Notes under the pieces: generated by a model
Database searches by the model: none
What the model was told of the DNA's origin: nothing
The model's input: the letters and a program-made list of their open reading frames with translations, nothing else
Assembly (NCBI GenBank): GCA_003049485.1
Contig: PYST01000003.1
Span: forward strand, 186,001 to 250,000
DNA: 64,000 nt
Direction: 5' to 3'
Source of the DNA: Ophioceras dolichostomum
Lineage: Eukaryota > Ascomycota > Sordariomycetes > Magnaporthales > Ophioceraceae
Position numbers and translations under genes: made by a program
Part shown: one piece after another, positions 1 to 11,303 of the stretch
Position numbering within the stretch: the stretch's first letter is position 1
Layout of the letters: every line of letters begins with the position of its first letter

Positions 1-81
1 CACAGTCTGCACAGTTCTACGCAGTCCACACCTCTCTCTGGACGATTAGACTAACCTTTGCGGATGTATTGCCGCTGGTAG

Positions 82-2606
82 ATGGCAGCTGACTCCCACC
101 TCTCCTCGTCCCGTTCTGCCCACCAACACGCCCAGAACGCCTTGTCGAGTGCTAAAACAAGACCCACCGCCACACCCACCACCGCCGTCGTCCTTGAGAG
201 AGACGGTGCAAAACAGTCTCGTCCTTCACCCACCGCCGACTTCTCCCCTTCGTCCTCGCCATTGTCCCCAGCAGACGACACCAACAGCAACGGCAATTCC
301 AGACAGCAGCAGTTGCAGCAATTCGCATCCGCCCAGTCTGGGCAGAGATCCACCAAGAGCGGAGGAAACATCTTCGCATTGGCTGCCGCCGCCATCGGCA
401 TCGACAGGACCTTTACCGGCAGCACCGATCCCAAAATCCGCCCTAAGCAGTCCCTGAGCCGGCTTTCGGTTGTCCTCGACCTCCCCCCCGCGGCCGACCA
501 GTCGTCCAGCCCCGAGAGGATCACCCACCAGCGGGCCGCCTCCAATTACTCGGCGACGTCCTCTCCTACACGCCTTAACACCTCAAAACTCCCCGACACG
601 CCGCCCTCCAGTCAGGGTTCTCGGACTCTGAAGTCGCCGCCGTCGCAGCCCTACGTCGACACCGACCCGAATCGGCCTCCTCCTGTCCTCTTGCCCGCGC
701 GGATAGACAACAAAATGCATCAAACATCCTCAAGGCTATTACGAATGACGGACGATGACCGGCCATTCACAAAGGTACGCAGTGTTCCCCCGCAATTCGC
801 TCGCCTAATAAACGCCCAAGCATCTGTTCGGCGATTGGCTCTCCCGCCGCCGCGCAGTCCCGGCATTGTCTCGGCAATGCCTCGTTTACACAATCCACAT
901 TGGGAGGCACCGGCTCGATTCGGGTTGCATGGAGAGGGCGAGAGAGGAGGACAGAACAAAAATGAGATGCGGACCTGTCCGGGCAAAGTGCTGACTTGAA
1001 ATCGGACGTAACAGGACTTCAAAGACCTATTTTCCACCTTGGTCGTCAGTCTCCTGCCGTTATCGGCACACCGCGTGCGATTGACCAAGGTCGAACACAC
1101 ATTCCTCTCCGAAGATGCCATCAACAACCTCGGCTCGTTGAAGTTTTCCCAGTCCAACCGCATGCCAGACCCCAAGGATCCGTCAAGGATCGTGACCACA
1201 ACGACGACCACCACCTTCTCCATGGCGAAGGATATGGCCCGCTCGATATGTCAACGGTTCCTGGAGGCGAGGTTCATCGAGTCGGCGGACGGAAAATACC
1301 AGCAGGTCTACACCATGAAGGGCTCAGTATGGCAGCTTACGCCCAAGGGCATCTGCATACTGGATCGGTTCTGCTCGAGGAACGGCATCCAGCAGAAGCA
1401 GGTGGGCGAGCTGATCGGGCAATCCCTGACCCACCTCGTCATCCTGGAACGTGACGGCCAGACGGACAAGTTGGTGACGGACCACGGCACAATCGAGGTG
1501 ATCTTCAGGAGATTTATCGGCGCCAACGGGCTCAACGTGAAGAGCAGCGTGAGCTCGGCCGACTCGGATTCGCTAAGCGACTACCGCGACGGCTTGACAG
1601 GCGTCAAGATGGCGGGCGAGCGCAAAGTCAACGGCAAAACCTACAGGGACACTTTCACGGGCAAGTCTGGAGCGGACTGGCTGATGGACTGCTGCACCAC
1701 GGTGGACCGGCGCGAGACGGTCGAGATCGCCTCACTCTTTGTGGAGTACGACCTGATTGAGCCTATCCAGCAGGACCGCCAGTACATCGCGCAGTTCCCG
1801 GGCTCCCAGCTGTTCCAGCCGACCAAGCACGCGATCTACCAGATGACTGCGCACGGCAGGGATCTCATCAACGGCTCGCTGGCAAGGGGACGCACTTCAG
1901 AGAGCGAAGCCACCCAGGTAGGCAGGGCGGGTATCGCGCGAGACTCAAACACGCAGCGGCTGGACAAGATCCTCAACGACGCGGCGCTCCGCCTCCTCTT
2001 CCGCGAGAACCTGCGCGAGACTCACTGCGAAGAGAACCTGTCCTTCTACTTGGACGTGGACGAATTCGTCCGGGGTTGCCGCGCAGCCACCCGCCAGGCG
2101 CAGAAGAACCCGAACTCCACGTCGATGGACGGTATCAAGGAGATCATGGCTCAGGCGTACGGCATCTACAACGCCTTCCTGGCGCCTGGCTCACCGTGCG
2201 AGCTGAACATTGATCACCAGCTGCGCAACAACCTGGCCACGCGCATGACCAAGGCCGTGGGCCAGGACGTGGCCATGATCGACACGCTCCAGGAAGTGAC
2301 TACCCTGTTCGAGGATGCCCAGAATGCCGTGTTCAAACTGATGGCCAGCGTAAGTTTCATTTTCCAGTCTATCGGCGGCGGGCTGACCTCCTTTAAGTAT
2401 GGCGGGTGAGAAAAGGGGAGGAACCGCATTGGCATGACAGTTGACTGACGCGTATCAAAAAACATCAGGACTCGGTGCCGAAATTCCTGCGGAGCCCAAA
2501 GTACGAACAGGTGCTCAAGAACTACGACTTTGACTCTATCGCGGTGGGCAGCCACTCGCAGGGCCGCGTTCCAGAGCGCAGCCAGAGCAGGTCCACTAGG
2601 GCCTAA
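82..2606 (+). CDS. rgs1: FlbA/Rgs1/Sst2-type regulator of G-protein signalling (DEP-DEP-RGS)
   Basis: GTPase-accelerating protein that turns off a heterotrimeric G-alpha subunit at the plasma membrane; in filamentous fungi this family (FlbA, Rgs1) controls conidiation and cAMP signalling. Exons 82-774, 1015-2349 and 2469-2606 join in frame to 721 aa, close to the usual family length. Residues 1-231 are Ser/Pro-rich and disordered. A first DEP domain spans about 245-355 and a second about 428-520. The RGS box runs from about 546 (RLDKILNDAALRLLF) to about 705, ending KYEQVLKNYDF. Introns are 240 and 119 nt with donors gtacgc and gtaagt. The ATG at 82 directly follows a tag that could be a 3' splice site, with a branch-like actaac at 50-55, so a 5' exon may lie outside the window. 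The family assignment is firm; the exact start is not. Confidence 0.93.
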
Positions 2607-5469
2607 ACTGGGAGGGGGAAACTCTCACTGCCACTGCCTGCCATGCCAGAGCGCTCAGTCCTGTCCAGTCAGCCCAGCCCCAGTCCGACCAGTCGAACCG
2701 CGGCCAAGGCTGAGGAATGCGGAAATGCGCGTCCAATGCAAGCCACACGCCAAGAAGTCGACGCATGCGATTCGACCTCGCCTGCCCGGCCACCAGGACC
2801 TGCACACCTGCACCTGCTGCCGATACCGCTACCGCTGCCAGACATCACAATGTGCGCAGGTGCCTAACATCCACTGGTACCTGCATCCGCCCCCTCGCGA
2901 TCGATCGATCGGCCGCGGCTGTGTCAAGCGGTATCGGTTGTCAAGATCGCCCGGTTCTCCATGTCCGGATGATTGGAACGGCTTGGAAGTGGGAAGTTCG
3001 TCTTTGTGAATCAAGGCAACCTACCTACTTCTGGCCTGACCAGCGTCTTGGGAAACGGGCCGATCCCAACCTCTTAACAAAACTGTCCTCTCACACAACG
3101 CTGCTGGATTTGTTATCTATCACTCAACTTTTCCTTTCTCTTTTCTTCTTTCAGCTGCATATACCATTCATTCGAGATTCGAGACATCCCTCTCTCAAAC
3201 GCCGCATTTTCATCTCTTGTCTTTTTCGTCTTCCTAAAGCCTAAGCCAAACGAACGTCCATCCTTCATGCACCATACAACATTTAGGTAGTCAATATTTT
3301 CTCACTCTAGTACTCTCTATCCACCTCCCGTTCTCTGTTCTCTCGCCATATTTCTTCAAATGCCATCCATCCGTCCTACTATTGTCCCATATTTCTTTTT
3401 TCCTCTCCCTCTCCGTCTTGAACTTCGTTGATATTCTGGAAACGGGCGGCGTTCAAAGGATAACCGTGTGTGTCGGTGGGCCAGGGGTGGCGGGCGGAAA
3501 CCATCCATATTCCTTGCATAGAAAGAGAGAAGCTACTACTATTACTACTGCTTCTACTACTACATCGCAGGCGGCAAAGCTTTCCGTTCCGCACGCGTCT
3601 TTTTGCGGCGGCGTCATTATCATCATTCATCATGATCAGTCATCAATCATCATTCATCATCATTACATACATTACTCTCGATCGTTCTTTTACGCGGAGA
3701 TGTGTGGGATCCGTCCTCTCTCTGGAGTCAACGACGACACGGCTCTCTGCATGGGAATGAAAGTGGGCTCGGGGGTTTTGGAACTGAAAAAAAACAAAAA
3801 TGAAAGGGGCCATAGAAAAGGCGAGATGAGAAGGAGGAAATGCCGAAGTCAGTGGGAGGAGGCCCCATACCTGGTACCTACCTACATACCGACATGCCCC
3901 CCACACACGCGCCTCGCAACCCAGCCGGTCGAGCCGGTCGACCGCCGAGGATGCGAGGATAATTCAACAAAAGGCTCTCTTTAAAGTCCCTCCGCGTGTA
4001 TGTCAACAACCCCAACGATAACGAAGACTCGCACAGAAAGCTGGGAGCACAACAAGTGACCACGGGGGAAAACGGGAGGGAAAGGGGGAAGCATGAGATG
4101 AGAGATAGAGGAGGGCGAAGAGTCGAGAGATCGTGGACGGTCATCTCTCTGCAACATAAACCTCTTCTTTCCTCTCCTGCATGTACATACAACGACCGAC
4201 GAACCAACCGTTAACTACCTACCTACCTAGTTACCAACCACCCCCAGACGGGAACAGGCACACGACGCACGAGCACGTACGTACGTCTACGGACCACTAC
4301 GCGCTTGCTCTGCTCGCTGCCGAAACGCATCGTCGATTATTTTTTTTCCTTCTAGCTCTTTTTTTTTCCTTTGCTCTCAGATTCTTCTCTATTCTCTATA
4401 CAGGTCCTTCTACTGTTTGATATTTCTGAAACAAGCTTCGGCGAATAAAATAAAAACACAACAAAAGACCCAAAGCAAAGCAAAATGCCTAGAGTGTTTC
4501 CATCTTCGCTTCTTCACCTCTCCCTCTCTCTAGCTGTCCTATAAGTGATGATAAAAGAAAGTGATAATGAGTGTGTCCGTATTGTTTTGTTTTGGTTTGG
4601 TTCGTTTTGTTTTGCTGTCTGTTGTTCTTCAATAACCTATGGAATGCACGCTGGCGGTCGTGATCTCGCCGAATGAATGTTGAAAGCTTTCAGCCAGGCC
4701 CAGCCCAGCTCCCTGAGAGCCACCATGCTCCAGATATCGTCGTGTTCGTTCGTGGAATGCGCCCGAGCCGGCCTGGGCGGACGCCGCTCCATTCCTTGGC
4801 GGGCTTGCGAAAAAAAACGCGAGCTGCCTGCCGAACGCTCAGCGAGATACATACACAGAGAGAAAATATGGTCTTGTTTTGATTTTCTCTGGGACTTCGT
4901 CGGCTTCGGTTGGATGATTTTTCTTCTTGTCTGTCTGGCTACGTTGGGTTAGGGACCTAGACCCGGCCTGGCCTCTTCATCCAGCCAGCCATCCATCCAT
5001 CCCTTCAGTGATCCGGAGACGGACACCTCGTCGGCTGCTGTGCTCATAAGATGGGCATCCCCGACCTCCATGTTTACTCTGATGAATCGAATCTTCTCTT
5101 TCCCTCTCTCTCCTTCTTTCTCTCGTTCAAACCCGTTTTCGGTTGCCTCGCTCAGTCTTCTTCCCCGTCCGCTCACTCGCCCACTCGCTCGCCTTGCTTC
5201 TTTCTCTACGCTCCTTTGGACACATTCGTTGAATTCTCCTTCTTCTTCAAGTTCACTCGCCCACTCACTCACTCACTCACTATCGTTCACAAGGACTAAC
5301 TTACTACTGCTATCGCTTTTCTCACTGCCACTTACAACAACAACGCAACTCTATATACAAACAAACAAACCACCAACCACGCCCTAGGGACGTCACGACT
5401 GTCTCTCTCTCTCTCAAACCATCCCTCTCTAACACCTCGAAGCAAGCAAGAATAAATTAAAGTAAAAAA
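2607..5469. other. Gene-free spacer, 2.9 kb
   Basis: Holds the 3' flank of the RGS gene and a long upstream region of the GPI-type gene. Visible features are an ATC/ATG-rich low-complexity tract at about 3614-3664, a gtacgtacgtac palindrome near 4277, T-runs at about 4340-4370, a GTTTT-rich patch at about 4580-4612 and a strong pyrimidine tract at about 5090-5280 just before the downstream gene. Such CT-rich leaders are typical of fungal promoters. Open frames here are low-complexity and unconvincing. Confidence 0.6.
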
Positions 5470-6075
5470 ATGTTGGCCCCCAAGTCCCTCATCCTCACCG
5501 CCGCGGCCGCCGCCTCCTCCGCGCTTGCGCAGACGGTGGTCACGACCAACGCCACGACTACCATCACGACGGTGGTGACGGCCTTCACGACCTACTGCCC
5601 GACGCCGACGGTGATCACCTTCAAAGATGAGTGCTACACCGTCACGGAGCCCACGACTCTGACTATTACCAACTGCCCTTGCACCATCACAACTGCATGT
5701 CTCTTTTCTCTCTCTTTCTCTTTGCTTTCCTTTCCCTTTCGTTCTCTTTTCCCTACCGAGACGCGCACGCAACCCCTTTCCTCACCTCCTCCCAACCCCA
5801 ACCTTCAGTACTCCTTCTCAAAGTCCGATCCCAACACCGCCCGTCTGGACTTCCTCCTTTTTCTTCTTCCTCGTCACCCATCACCACTAACAACAGAGCA
5901 CACAACAGCGCGTCCCCGTCACCCGACTCGGAACGGGCTCCTACGTCGTCATCTCCGGCGCTCCCGGGGGCAGCAGCGGACGGCCTGGCGCCTTCGGCCT
6001 GGCGCCTTCGGTCTGGCTGTCGTCGCGCTGGGCGCCGCTGCTGTGGCTGCCGCCGTCGGCGCCGTAGCTGTGTAG
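5470..6075 (+). CDS. Small secreted Thr/Cys-rich GPI-type cell-wall protein, tail frame disturbed
   Basis: The ATG at 5470 begins a clear signal peptide (residues 1-20, ending SSALAQ), then a Thr/Val-rich mature part with TTYCPTPT and TITNCPCTITT. This resembles short GPI-anchored ascomycete wall proteins of the clock-controlled-6 kind (inference). The intron ends at acceptor 5907-5908, after branch actaac at 5885-5890. The best donor gives exon 5470-5694 with a GC donor (gcatgt at 5695). Exon 2 from 5909 then reads naturally (TGSYVVISGAPGGSSG), but the frame leaves the expected hydrophobic tail at a 14-bp tandem duplication (5984-6011) and stops at 6065-6067, giving 127 aa. With a GT donor at 5699 the tail GLAVVALGAAAV is read to the stop at 6073-6075 (131 aa), but the middle becomes Arg-rich. 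A single-copy allele with the GC donor would read both parts in one frame. May be a frameshifted allele or an assembly error. Confidence 0.7.
   Translation: MLAPKSLILTAAAAASSALAQTVVTTNATTTITTVVTAFTTYCPTPTVITFKDECYTVTEPTTLTITNCPCTITTACLFSLSFSLLSFPFRSLFPTETRTQPLSSPPPNPNLQYSFSKSDPNTARLDFLLFLLPRHPSPLTTEHTTARPRHPTRNGLLRRHLRRSRGQQRTAWRLRPGAFGLAVVALGAAAVAAAVGAVAV
5984..6011 (+). repeat. 14-bp perfect tandem duplication in coding sequence
   Basis: The unit cctggcgccttcgg occurs at 5984-5997 and again at 5998-6011. It lies in the last exon of the GPI-type gene, exactly where the reading frame switches between the natural-looking middle and the natural-looking hydrophobic C-terminus. Fourteen is not a multiple of three, so the extra copy shifts the frame. 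Confidence 0.95.
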
Positions 6076-7213
6076 ACAGATTGTGTAGACCACTTTGTTA
6101 CTTTCCTTCCTTTCTTCCTTCCCTCGCTGAGGCGGTTTCGGTAGTCGGTCGGTAGGTGGTTGTGGGTGTCGAATGTGGGAAAGGTTATAAAGAGTGCGTG
6201 GATGGATCGTTGGATGGTTGAACTTATGGATGTGTTGGATGATGGATGGAGACGTTGCGGGCTTAAGAACGGAGCAAACGAAGAGGAACGGTATGTTGCT
6301 GTCCTGTTGCATCCCACAGATGGATGGATGGGATGAGGTTCGGATGTGAAGCAGGTAGAGCGGTGGTGGTGGTGGTTGTGAGTGCGTATGTGTGGCTTTT
6401 CTTGCCCTCCCCCTTTTTCATTTCTGTGCCAGGGCCAGAGGCAATCCTCTCGTTCACGACTTCCTCCCTTCGATTGTATCATGCTACGGCGCCAAATTAC
6501 AACACGTCTTTGGGTTTTCTTCTCTCTCAACTCTTTTGCCCCTGACTCGTTCAACCTCGGTTTCTTACGTATCTATCTCCTTGTTGATGCTGTGATGTGC
6601 CTGGAGGTTGAGCCTTCGAAATGCCATTGTTTGAGTCGTCACCCCTACTGCCACACGTCAATCTATGTTCATGAGAGAGATGCAAGTGAGAACATCAATG
6701 GAAAAGAACAAATTTTTTCTTGATAGTGAACAGCGTGAAGAAAGCTCGCCTCGATATTCATTCCGTTCTCCATCTACGTCGACGTCTGCGTGATGGGTGG
6801 TGGACTTGATTGTTAGGGCTCGTTCCCTTCCACTCCGAGTATACATGTATGTGCTCCGTTCCATCATGGGAATCAACGAAAATGGGATGAAGCGACTGGA
6901 CATGAACCAAAATGAGATAAAACATCCTGGGTATTGTGATTTGTGATAGCTTCCTAGCGACTGAAAATAAAAGCTACATAGATATAGATGCCAAAGCAAT
7001 CTGGGTATTCTGATAACAAGTGAAAAGAAGATGTCGTAAATCCATGCATGCATACATACAAGTACAAGATATCCGCCCTCCGTAGAATAGAAAAGCTGAC
7101 GCCGATAAAGATCGATAACAAAGGGGAATGTATGTTTCAGACTTGGCCAATATGGCCAGCGAGCGAGTGACTGGTTCGATCCTCCATCTTCGCTCTCGAA
7201 GCTGCTCTTGTTC
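6076..7213. other. Convergent 3' spacer
   Basis: Lies between the 3' ends of the GPI-type gene (+) and the DUF7053 gene (-), so it should hold both 3' UTRs. Contains GGAT/ATGG-rich short repeats (about 6185-6250 and 6318-6335). No gene or structured element seen. Confidence 0.5.
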
Positions 7214-9703
7214 TCACATCAGCCCCGGGGTGAAAGGCCCGCTCACAGTAGCAGACACAGCGCAGGGCATCATCCCGCCGCCGGGCGTCAGCGCCGCCGG
7301 GTGGCTGCGGAACTCGATGACCGGCTCGCGGTTGGCTGAGCCCGTGCCCGAGCCCGTGCCCGTGCCAGCGGAGGAGAAGCCCGGGAAGTAGTTCGGCGTC
7401 GGTGGGGTCAGATGATGATGATGATGCTTTTGCTGCATCTCCACAATCTGCCTCGGCTTGTTGTTGTCCTGCTGCTGTTGCTGCTTCTGCTTCTGCATTT
7501 GCAACAGCAGCCGTTGCCGTTCCTGTTCTTCTTCTTCTCGCTTTTTCTGCTCTTCCTCAAGCACGGTAGCGAGCTGGGTCGCGAGCTGTCCCACCGCCGC
7601 GATCTGCTCCTCCAGTGGCGTCTCGACGAGGATGTCGTCGTACCCGTCATCGTACTCCTCGCCGTTCGCGCCGTAGGGGCTCATCTCCGGGTATATCAGG
7701 CTGTAGTCGACCGGGGCAGACGGCGCATCCAGCGCTTTCGAGCTGATCACGACGATGTTGGGCGGCTTGTTGTGTGTATGAGTATTGTTGTCGTAGTTGT
7801 TCCGGAAGCTGTTGATGCTGCTGCACGTGCTGGAGCTTGCCTTGCGGATGCGAAGGGGGTTCGGGTAGAGCGCTGAGAAACCGCCGGTGTCGACGGGGGA
7901 GGCGAGCGGGCTGCTTTGCACGCTGTTGTCGCTGTAGTTGCTGAAGGGGGAGCTGATCGCTGCCGCGGTGGAGTAGGGGGGAGGAGGAGGTGGAGCGGTC
8001 GATGAGCATGATGCGGGTGGTGAGGGTGGTGTGGGTGGGGCGCGGGCCGGAGGAGGAGGCGAGACGAGAGTGGCGGTCTCCGGCGCGGCGGGATGGTGTG
8101 GTGGTGCGTCGGACTTCGGCTGGACGGAGAGGCGGGGGTTAAATTGTTGGACTTTGGGTGGTTGGTCCTGGAGCTGATATCGGGGCTGAGTTTGCATTTG
8201 CGGCTGAGGCTGCTGCTGCGGGGTTTGCCTCTGGTGCTGATATTGCTGATGAGGTTGAGGTGGTGCGTAGACAGGGACAAGTTGTGAAGATGATTGCTGC
8301 TGCTTCTGTTGTTGATATTGATGCTGTTGCGGCGGCGATGGCTGCTGCTGCTGCTGCTGCGGCTGGCTCTGCCCCTGATATGCGTAGGACAACGTCGGCG
8401 GAGTGTAAAGCAGCGAGTATGGAGCGGGTTTCTGCTGCTTCTGCGGTTGCTGCTGTTGCTGCTGCTGTTGTGGTTGCTGTTGCTGGCGCGGTGATTGATA
8501 TTGCGGCTGCCTACGGTACTGTTGCTGCTGGTGCTGGTGTTGCTGCCCCTGGTATTGATAGTGTTGCTGGTGAGGGTAAGACTGCTGAGATGGCTGCGGA
8601 GACGGCTGTTGCTGGTGTTGATGGGGCATCGTTCCTTGAGGTTGCGGCGGCGTCAAGGCCGCGTACATGGAGAAGCGCTGCTGGATTGGAATGGCCGGCT
8701 CCGGGGAGGGCTTGGCCAAGGCGTTCGGCGACGGTTGCGGGGAGGAGCGCTGCGAACCGGGAGGCGTTGGCTGGCCGTGCGGTCCAGGCCAAGCCGGAGC
8801 AGCGGGCGACGGCATCATCGACTGCCGCGTTGTTGGTCCGCTGCCGGAACTGCCGCTTCTGTCGCGGTTGCTATAGCCGTTGGCCTGTGGTCGGCTGTAG
8901 TTCTGTTGCCCGTAGTTCTGCGGTGCCTGTTGCTGCTGTCCGTATCCGCTCATCATCGTGTGCCGATGGTTGTGGCTTTGGCTCTGGCCATAACCAACAG
9001 GAGTCTGGTTTTGGCTCTGGGCCGAGACAGGGTTGTTGTAGCCCTGCAGGCTGTAGCCACTGCTGCCAGTGCTGCCAGTGCTGCCGCTACTGATGCTGGC
9101 GAAGCTGCCGACCCTCCCGACCCTGAAGACGGACGAGCCCGCGATGCTACCTGAGGTGCTGCTGTTGGAGCCCGAATAGCCAGCGACTGCTCTGGCCTTT
9201 GCGCCTAGGGCCTCAAGTAGGGTGTTGTGGGCTTTCTTGGTCGTCTTCTTGACGAAGCTGGACATCAGCACATTGCAGCGGATCTCGACATCTTCGCGGA
9301 TGTAGAGGCCCGTCTGGGGTATGTTGAGGCCGATCTCGGTCCGCTCGGGAGGCTCGCCGGGGAGAGTCCCGTTCAGCGTCCACCGACTGCGAATATCCAC
9401 GCCCAGTGGTGCGCGGCAGTGCGTCTGGATTCCGTTGGGCAGGTCGTTGAACGCAGCCGTGTAGGAGACGTCGCCAGCAGCGATGCCCCCTGGCAGATAT
9501 GTGATCTTGTCTGTGAGCGAGTACCACACGCACGTCCTCTCCTCCTCGGGGGCATCGGCCGGTGGCGGGATGGGATGCCTCTCCTTGACAAGCGGGTTCA
9601 GATCGATCATCTCCAGATGGTTGTGCAGGAAGTCCAGCACTATCTCGCGGGAGATGTTGGCCGGTAAGGCGCTGGTCTCGGTGTATACCGTTCGTTTCGA
9701 CAT
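7214..9703 (-). CDS. DUF7053-domain protein with long poly-Gln disordered region
   Basis: Single exon, 829 aa from the ATG at 9703; the open frame extends a few codons further but only to a TTG. Residues about 1-165 match the fungal DUF7053 family: a conserved start (KRTVYTETSALPANISREI), then DLNPLVKERHP, YSLTDKITYLPGG, TGLYIREDVEIRCNVLM and SFVKKTTKKAH. The rest is Ser/Gly-rich, then strongly Gln/Pro-rich, with runs of six to nine Gln. Near residues 690-750 there is a Glu/Gln/Arg coiled-coil segment (LEEQIAAVGQLATQLATVLE), then a short His tract. The molecular function of DUF7053 is not known. The Gln-rich part could drive condensate formation or co-regulator binding, but that is inference. 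Repeat-rich codons make length variation between strains likely. Confidence 0.85.
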   Translation of the reverse strand: MSKRTVYTETSALPANISREIVLDFLHNHLEMIDLNPLVKERHPIPPPADAPEEERTCVWYSLTDKITYLPGGIAAGDVSYTAAFNDLPNGIQTHCRAPLGVDIRSRWTLNGTLPGEPPERTEIGLNIPQTGLYIREDVEIRCNVLMSSFVKKTTKKAHNTLLEALGAKARAVAGYSGSNSSTSGSIAGSSVFRVGRVGSFASISSGSTGSTGSSGYSLQGYNNPVSAQSQNQTPVGYGQSQSHNHRHTMMSGYGQQQQAPQNYGQQNYSRPQANGYSNRDRSGSSGSGPTTRQSMMPSPAAPAWPGPHGQPTPPGSQRSSPQPSPNALAKPSPEPAIPIQQRFSMYAALTPPQPQGTMPHQHQQQPSPQPSQQSYPHQQHYQYQGQQHQHQQQQYRRQPQYQSPRQQQQPQQQQQQQQPQKQQKPAPYSLLYTPPTLSYAYQGQSQPQQQQQQPSPPQQHQYQQQKQQQSSSQLVPVYAPPQPHQQYQHQRQTPQQQPQPQMQTQPRYQLQDQPPKVQQFNPRLSVQPKSDAPPHHPAAPETATLVSPPPPARAPPTPPSPPASCSSTAPPPPPPYSTAAAISSPFSNYSDNSVQSSPLASPVDTGGFSALYPNPLRIRKASSSTCSSINSFRNNYDNNTHTHNKPPNIVVISSKALDAPSAPVDYSLIYPEMSPYGANGEEYDDGYDDILVETPLEEQIAAVGQLATQLATVLEEEQKKREEEEQERQRLLLQMQKQKQQQQQDNNKPRQIVEMQQKHHHHHLTPPTPNYFPGFSSAGTGTGSGTGSANREPVIEFRSHPAALTPGGGMMPCAVSATVSGPFTPGLM

Positions 9704-11303
9704 TGTGGGCAACCTCTTTCCTTTTTTCCCCCTCTTCTCTTTTTTCCCCTTATTTCTCCCTTCTCTCCTCCTCTTTCAAGTTCGTTTCCTCTGTTTGTGT
9801 TCCTGTTTCTCACGTTCCGCGCTGCAACACAAGACAGGGGTCTGTGCTGTAAGTCGTGTAAGTCGTGTAAGTTGTTGTAAGTTGGGGTTTGAGATTCCTA
9901 TGTGGTCTCAAAAAATTGCTACGCCGTGATAAACAACGGGATAGATCAAAAACAATGCGGGAAGAAACAAAGGAGAAAGAAACATCACATGGACCGCTGA
10001 AGCTTGGAAACATGGCGATCCGAACAATGATATGGGCGATGACCCTACTAGGCCGCTCGTGTCCGTGTAGGAGTGACGTGAGCGTGAGCTGTCGGCCTCG
10101 CCTCCCAGCAGCCAGCAGCCCAGCCGCAGCCAGCCAGCGACTGGAGCCCGATTGGAGCCGGCCTAAAAAAATAAGGGTGAATTGAGACCCTTGGAAAAGG
10201 AATATGCGGGCTTCGCAAGGGACCGCCCAATCGACAGCGCTCGTCAGCGGGCGCAACCACCTGTGACAAGCGACAAAGCCCCCACTTGTAGGCCGTTAGC
10301 GCGGACCGCATGGCGATGGTCCGCTGCAGCCCACCGCCGAGGTACCAGCTAAAAAAACTGTTAGGGTTGCACTGCCCCGGACAAAACCCACAGCCCCAAG
10401 CCGGACCTGTCATCTTTCCGCAACAGGAACAAAAATAACCGCGCATTCCCGCCCTCCCGGGCTTCAGCCCCCAAGCAAAGTCCGGTGGTGACTGGTCTGG
10501 CCTTGTGATCACTGACAACGCGAGACCCTTATTTGCTGGCTCTGATCCCACTCTCTGCTCAGCAGCAAGCCACATTCTTGGGTCTCCTGTCTTCCCATCA
10601 CTCCATCGGACTTCAGCCACGGACTGCTGGACGGAGCTGGAAGTTTAGTCGGTTTACTAGAGCGTAGTAAGGATGTCTAGTGCCTGACTACATAGAAAAA
10701 CAATTACAAGAGAGAGAGAAGAAAAAAGGAAAACAATCGCACGAACGAATGAGAAGCCAGCCCGGCAGACCCACCATCCGAAGCCCGTGTCCGCGGACAC
10801 GTCTTTGCGCGTATGCAATTTCACGGCCCACCAGAACTTCCGCGCCCTGCTGAAAAGGATCGTGATCCCGCCGGATTGATGACTCGTGGTCGTCGTTGTC
10901 CATGTGTACGAGATCTTGGGCGGTGAAGAATCGAAGGAATCCTCCATTCCGTGAATATCCCGTGCAAAATCTCTGATGCAGCGGTTGACAAACTCTGGGT
11001 GGGTGGGCATACCGGCGCGTGAGTATTCCTAAGTTAAGGCCAATAAGGCAATAACATTCGGCACGAGTGCGAGCCGAGTTCCTCCTGCTGCGGGTAGCTG
11101 GCCTCCCGACGCCGGCCAGCCGTGGGCCCCAATTACACCAACCAACGGGAGTTGGCGTCGGCCGTGTGTTTTTGTCCAACCCTCCAATCATAATCGACGA
11201 ACGTTGTTCTTGTGGTTGGCAGGAAGTGATAGGCCACAGGGCACAGAGTGCACAGTGAGTGAGGACTGAGAACAAGAACAGGAAAAATAAGAGTGAAGAC
11301 TAC
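9704..11303. other. Gene-poor spacer, 1.6 kb
   Basis: Carries the promoter of the DUF7053 gene (pyrimidine-rich on the plus strand at 9716-9790) and the 3' flank of Orc4. A 117-codon ATG-started frame exists on the minus strand at 10657-11010 (contains FVNRCIRDFARDIHGMEDSF) but has no recognisable domain, and an overlapping frame is longer, so I do not call it. Nothing else seen. Confidence 0.4.

Noticed and set aside
3382..3984. 200-codon plus-strand frame in the RGS/GPI spacer
   Set aside because: Built from ATC/CAT low-complexity repeats; no domain and no good start context.
7138..7185. B-box-like ggttcgatcc near 7171 as a possible tRNA
   Set aside because: No A-box at a proper distance and no foldable arms.
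10048..10620. 190-codon minus-strand frame containing CSCCGKMTGPAWGCGFC, zinc-ribbon-like at first sight
   Set aside because: Starts at GTG, not ATG; Cys spacing matches no ribbon I know and the rest is low-quality sequence.
10657..11010. 117-codon ATG-started minus-strand frame in the spacer before Orc4's 3' end
   Set aside because: No recognisable domain, no clear upstream exon or promoter, and longer overlapping frames in the same DNA. Kept only as a note.
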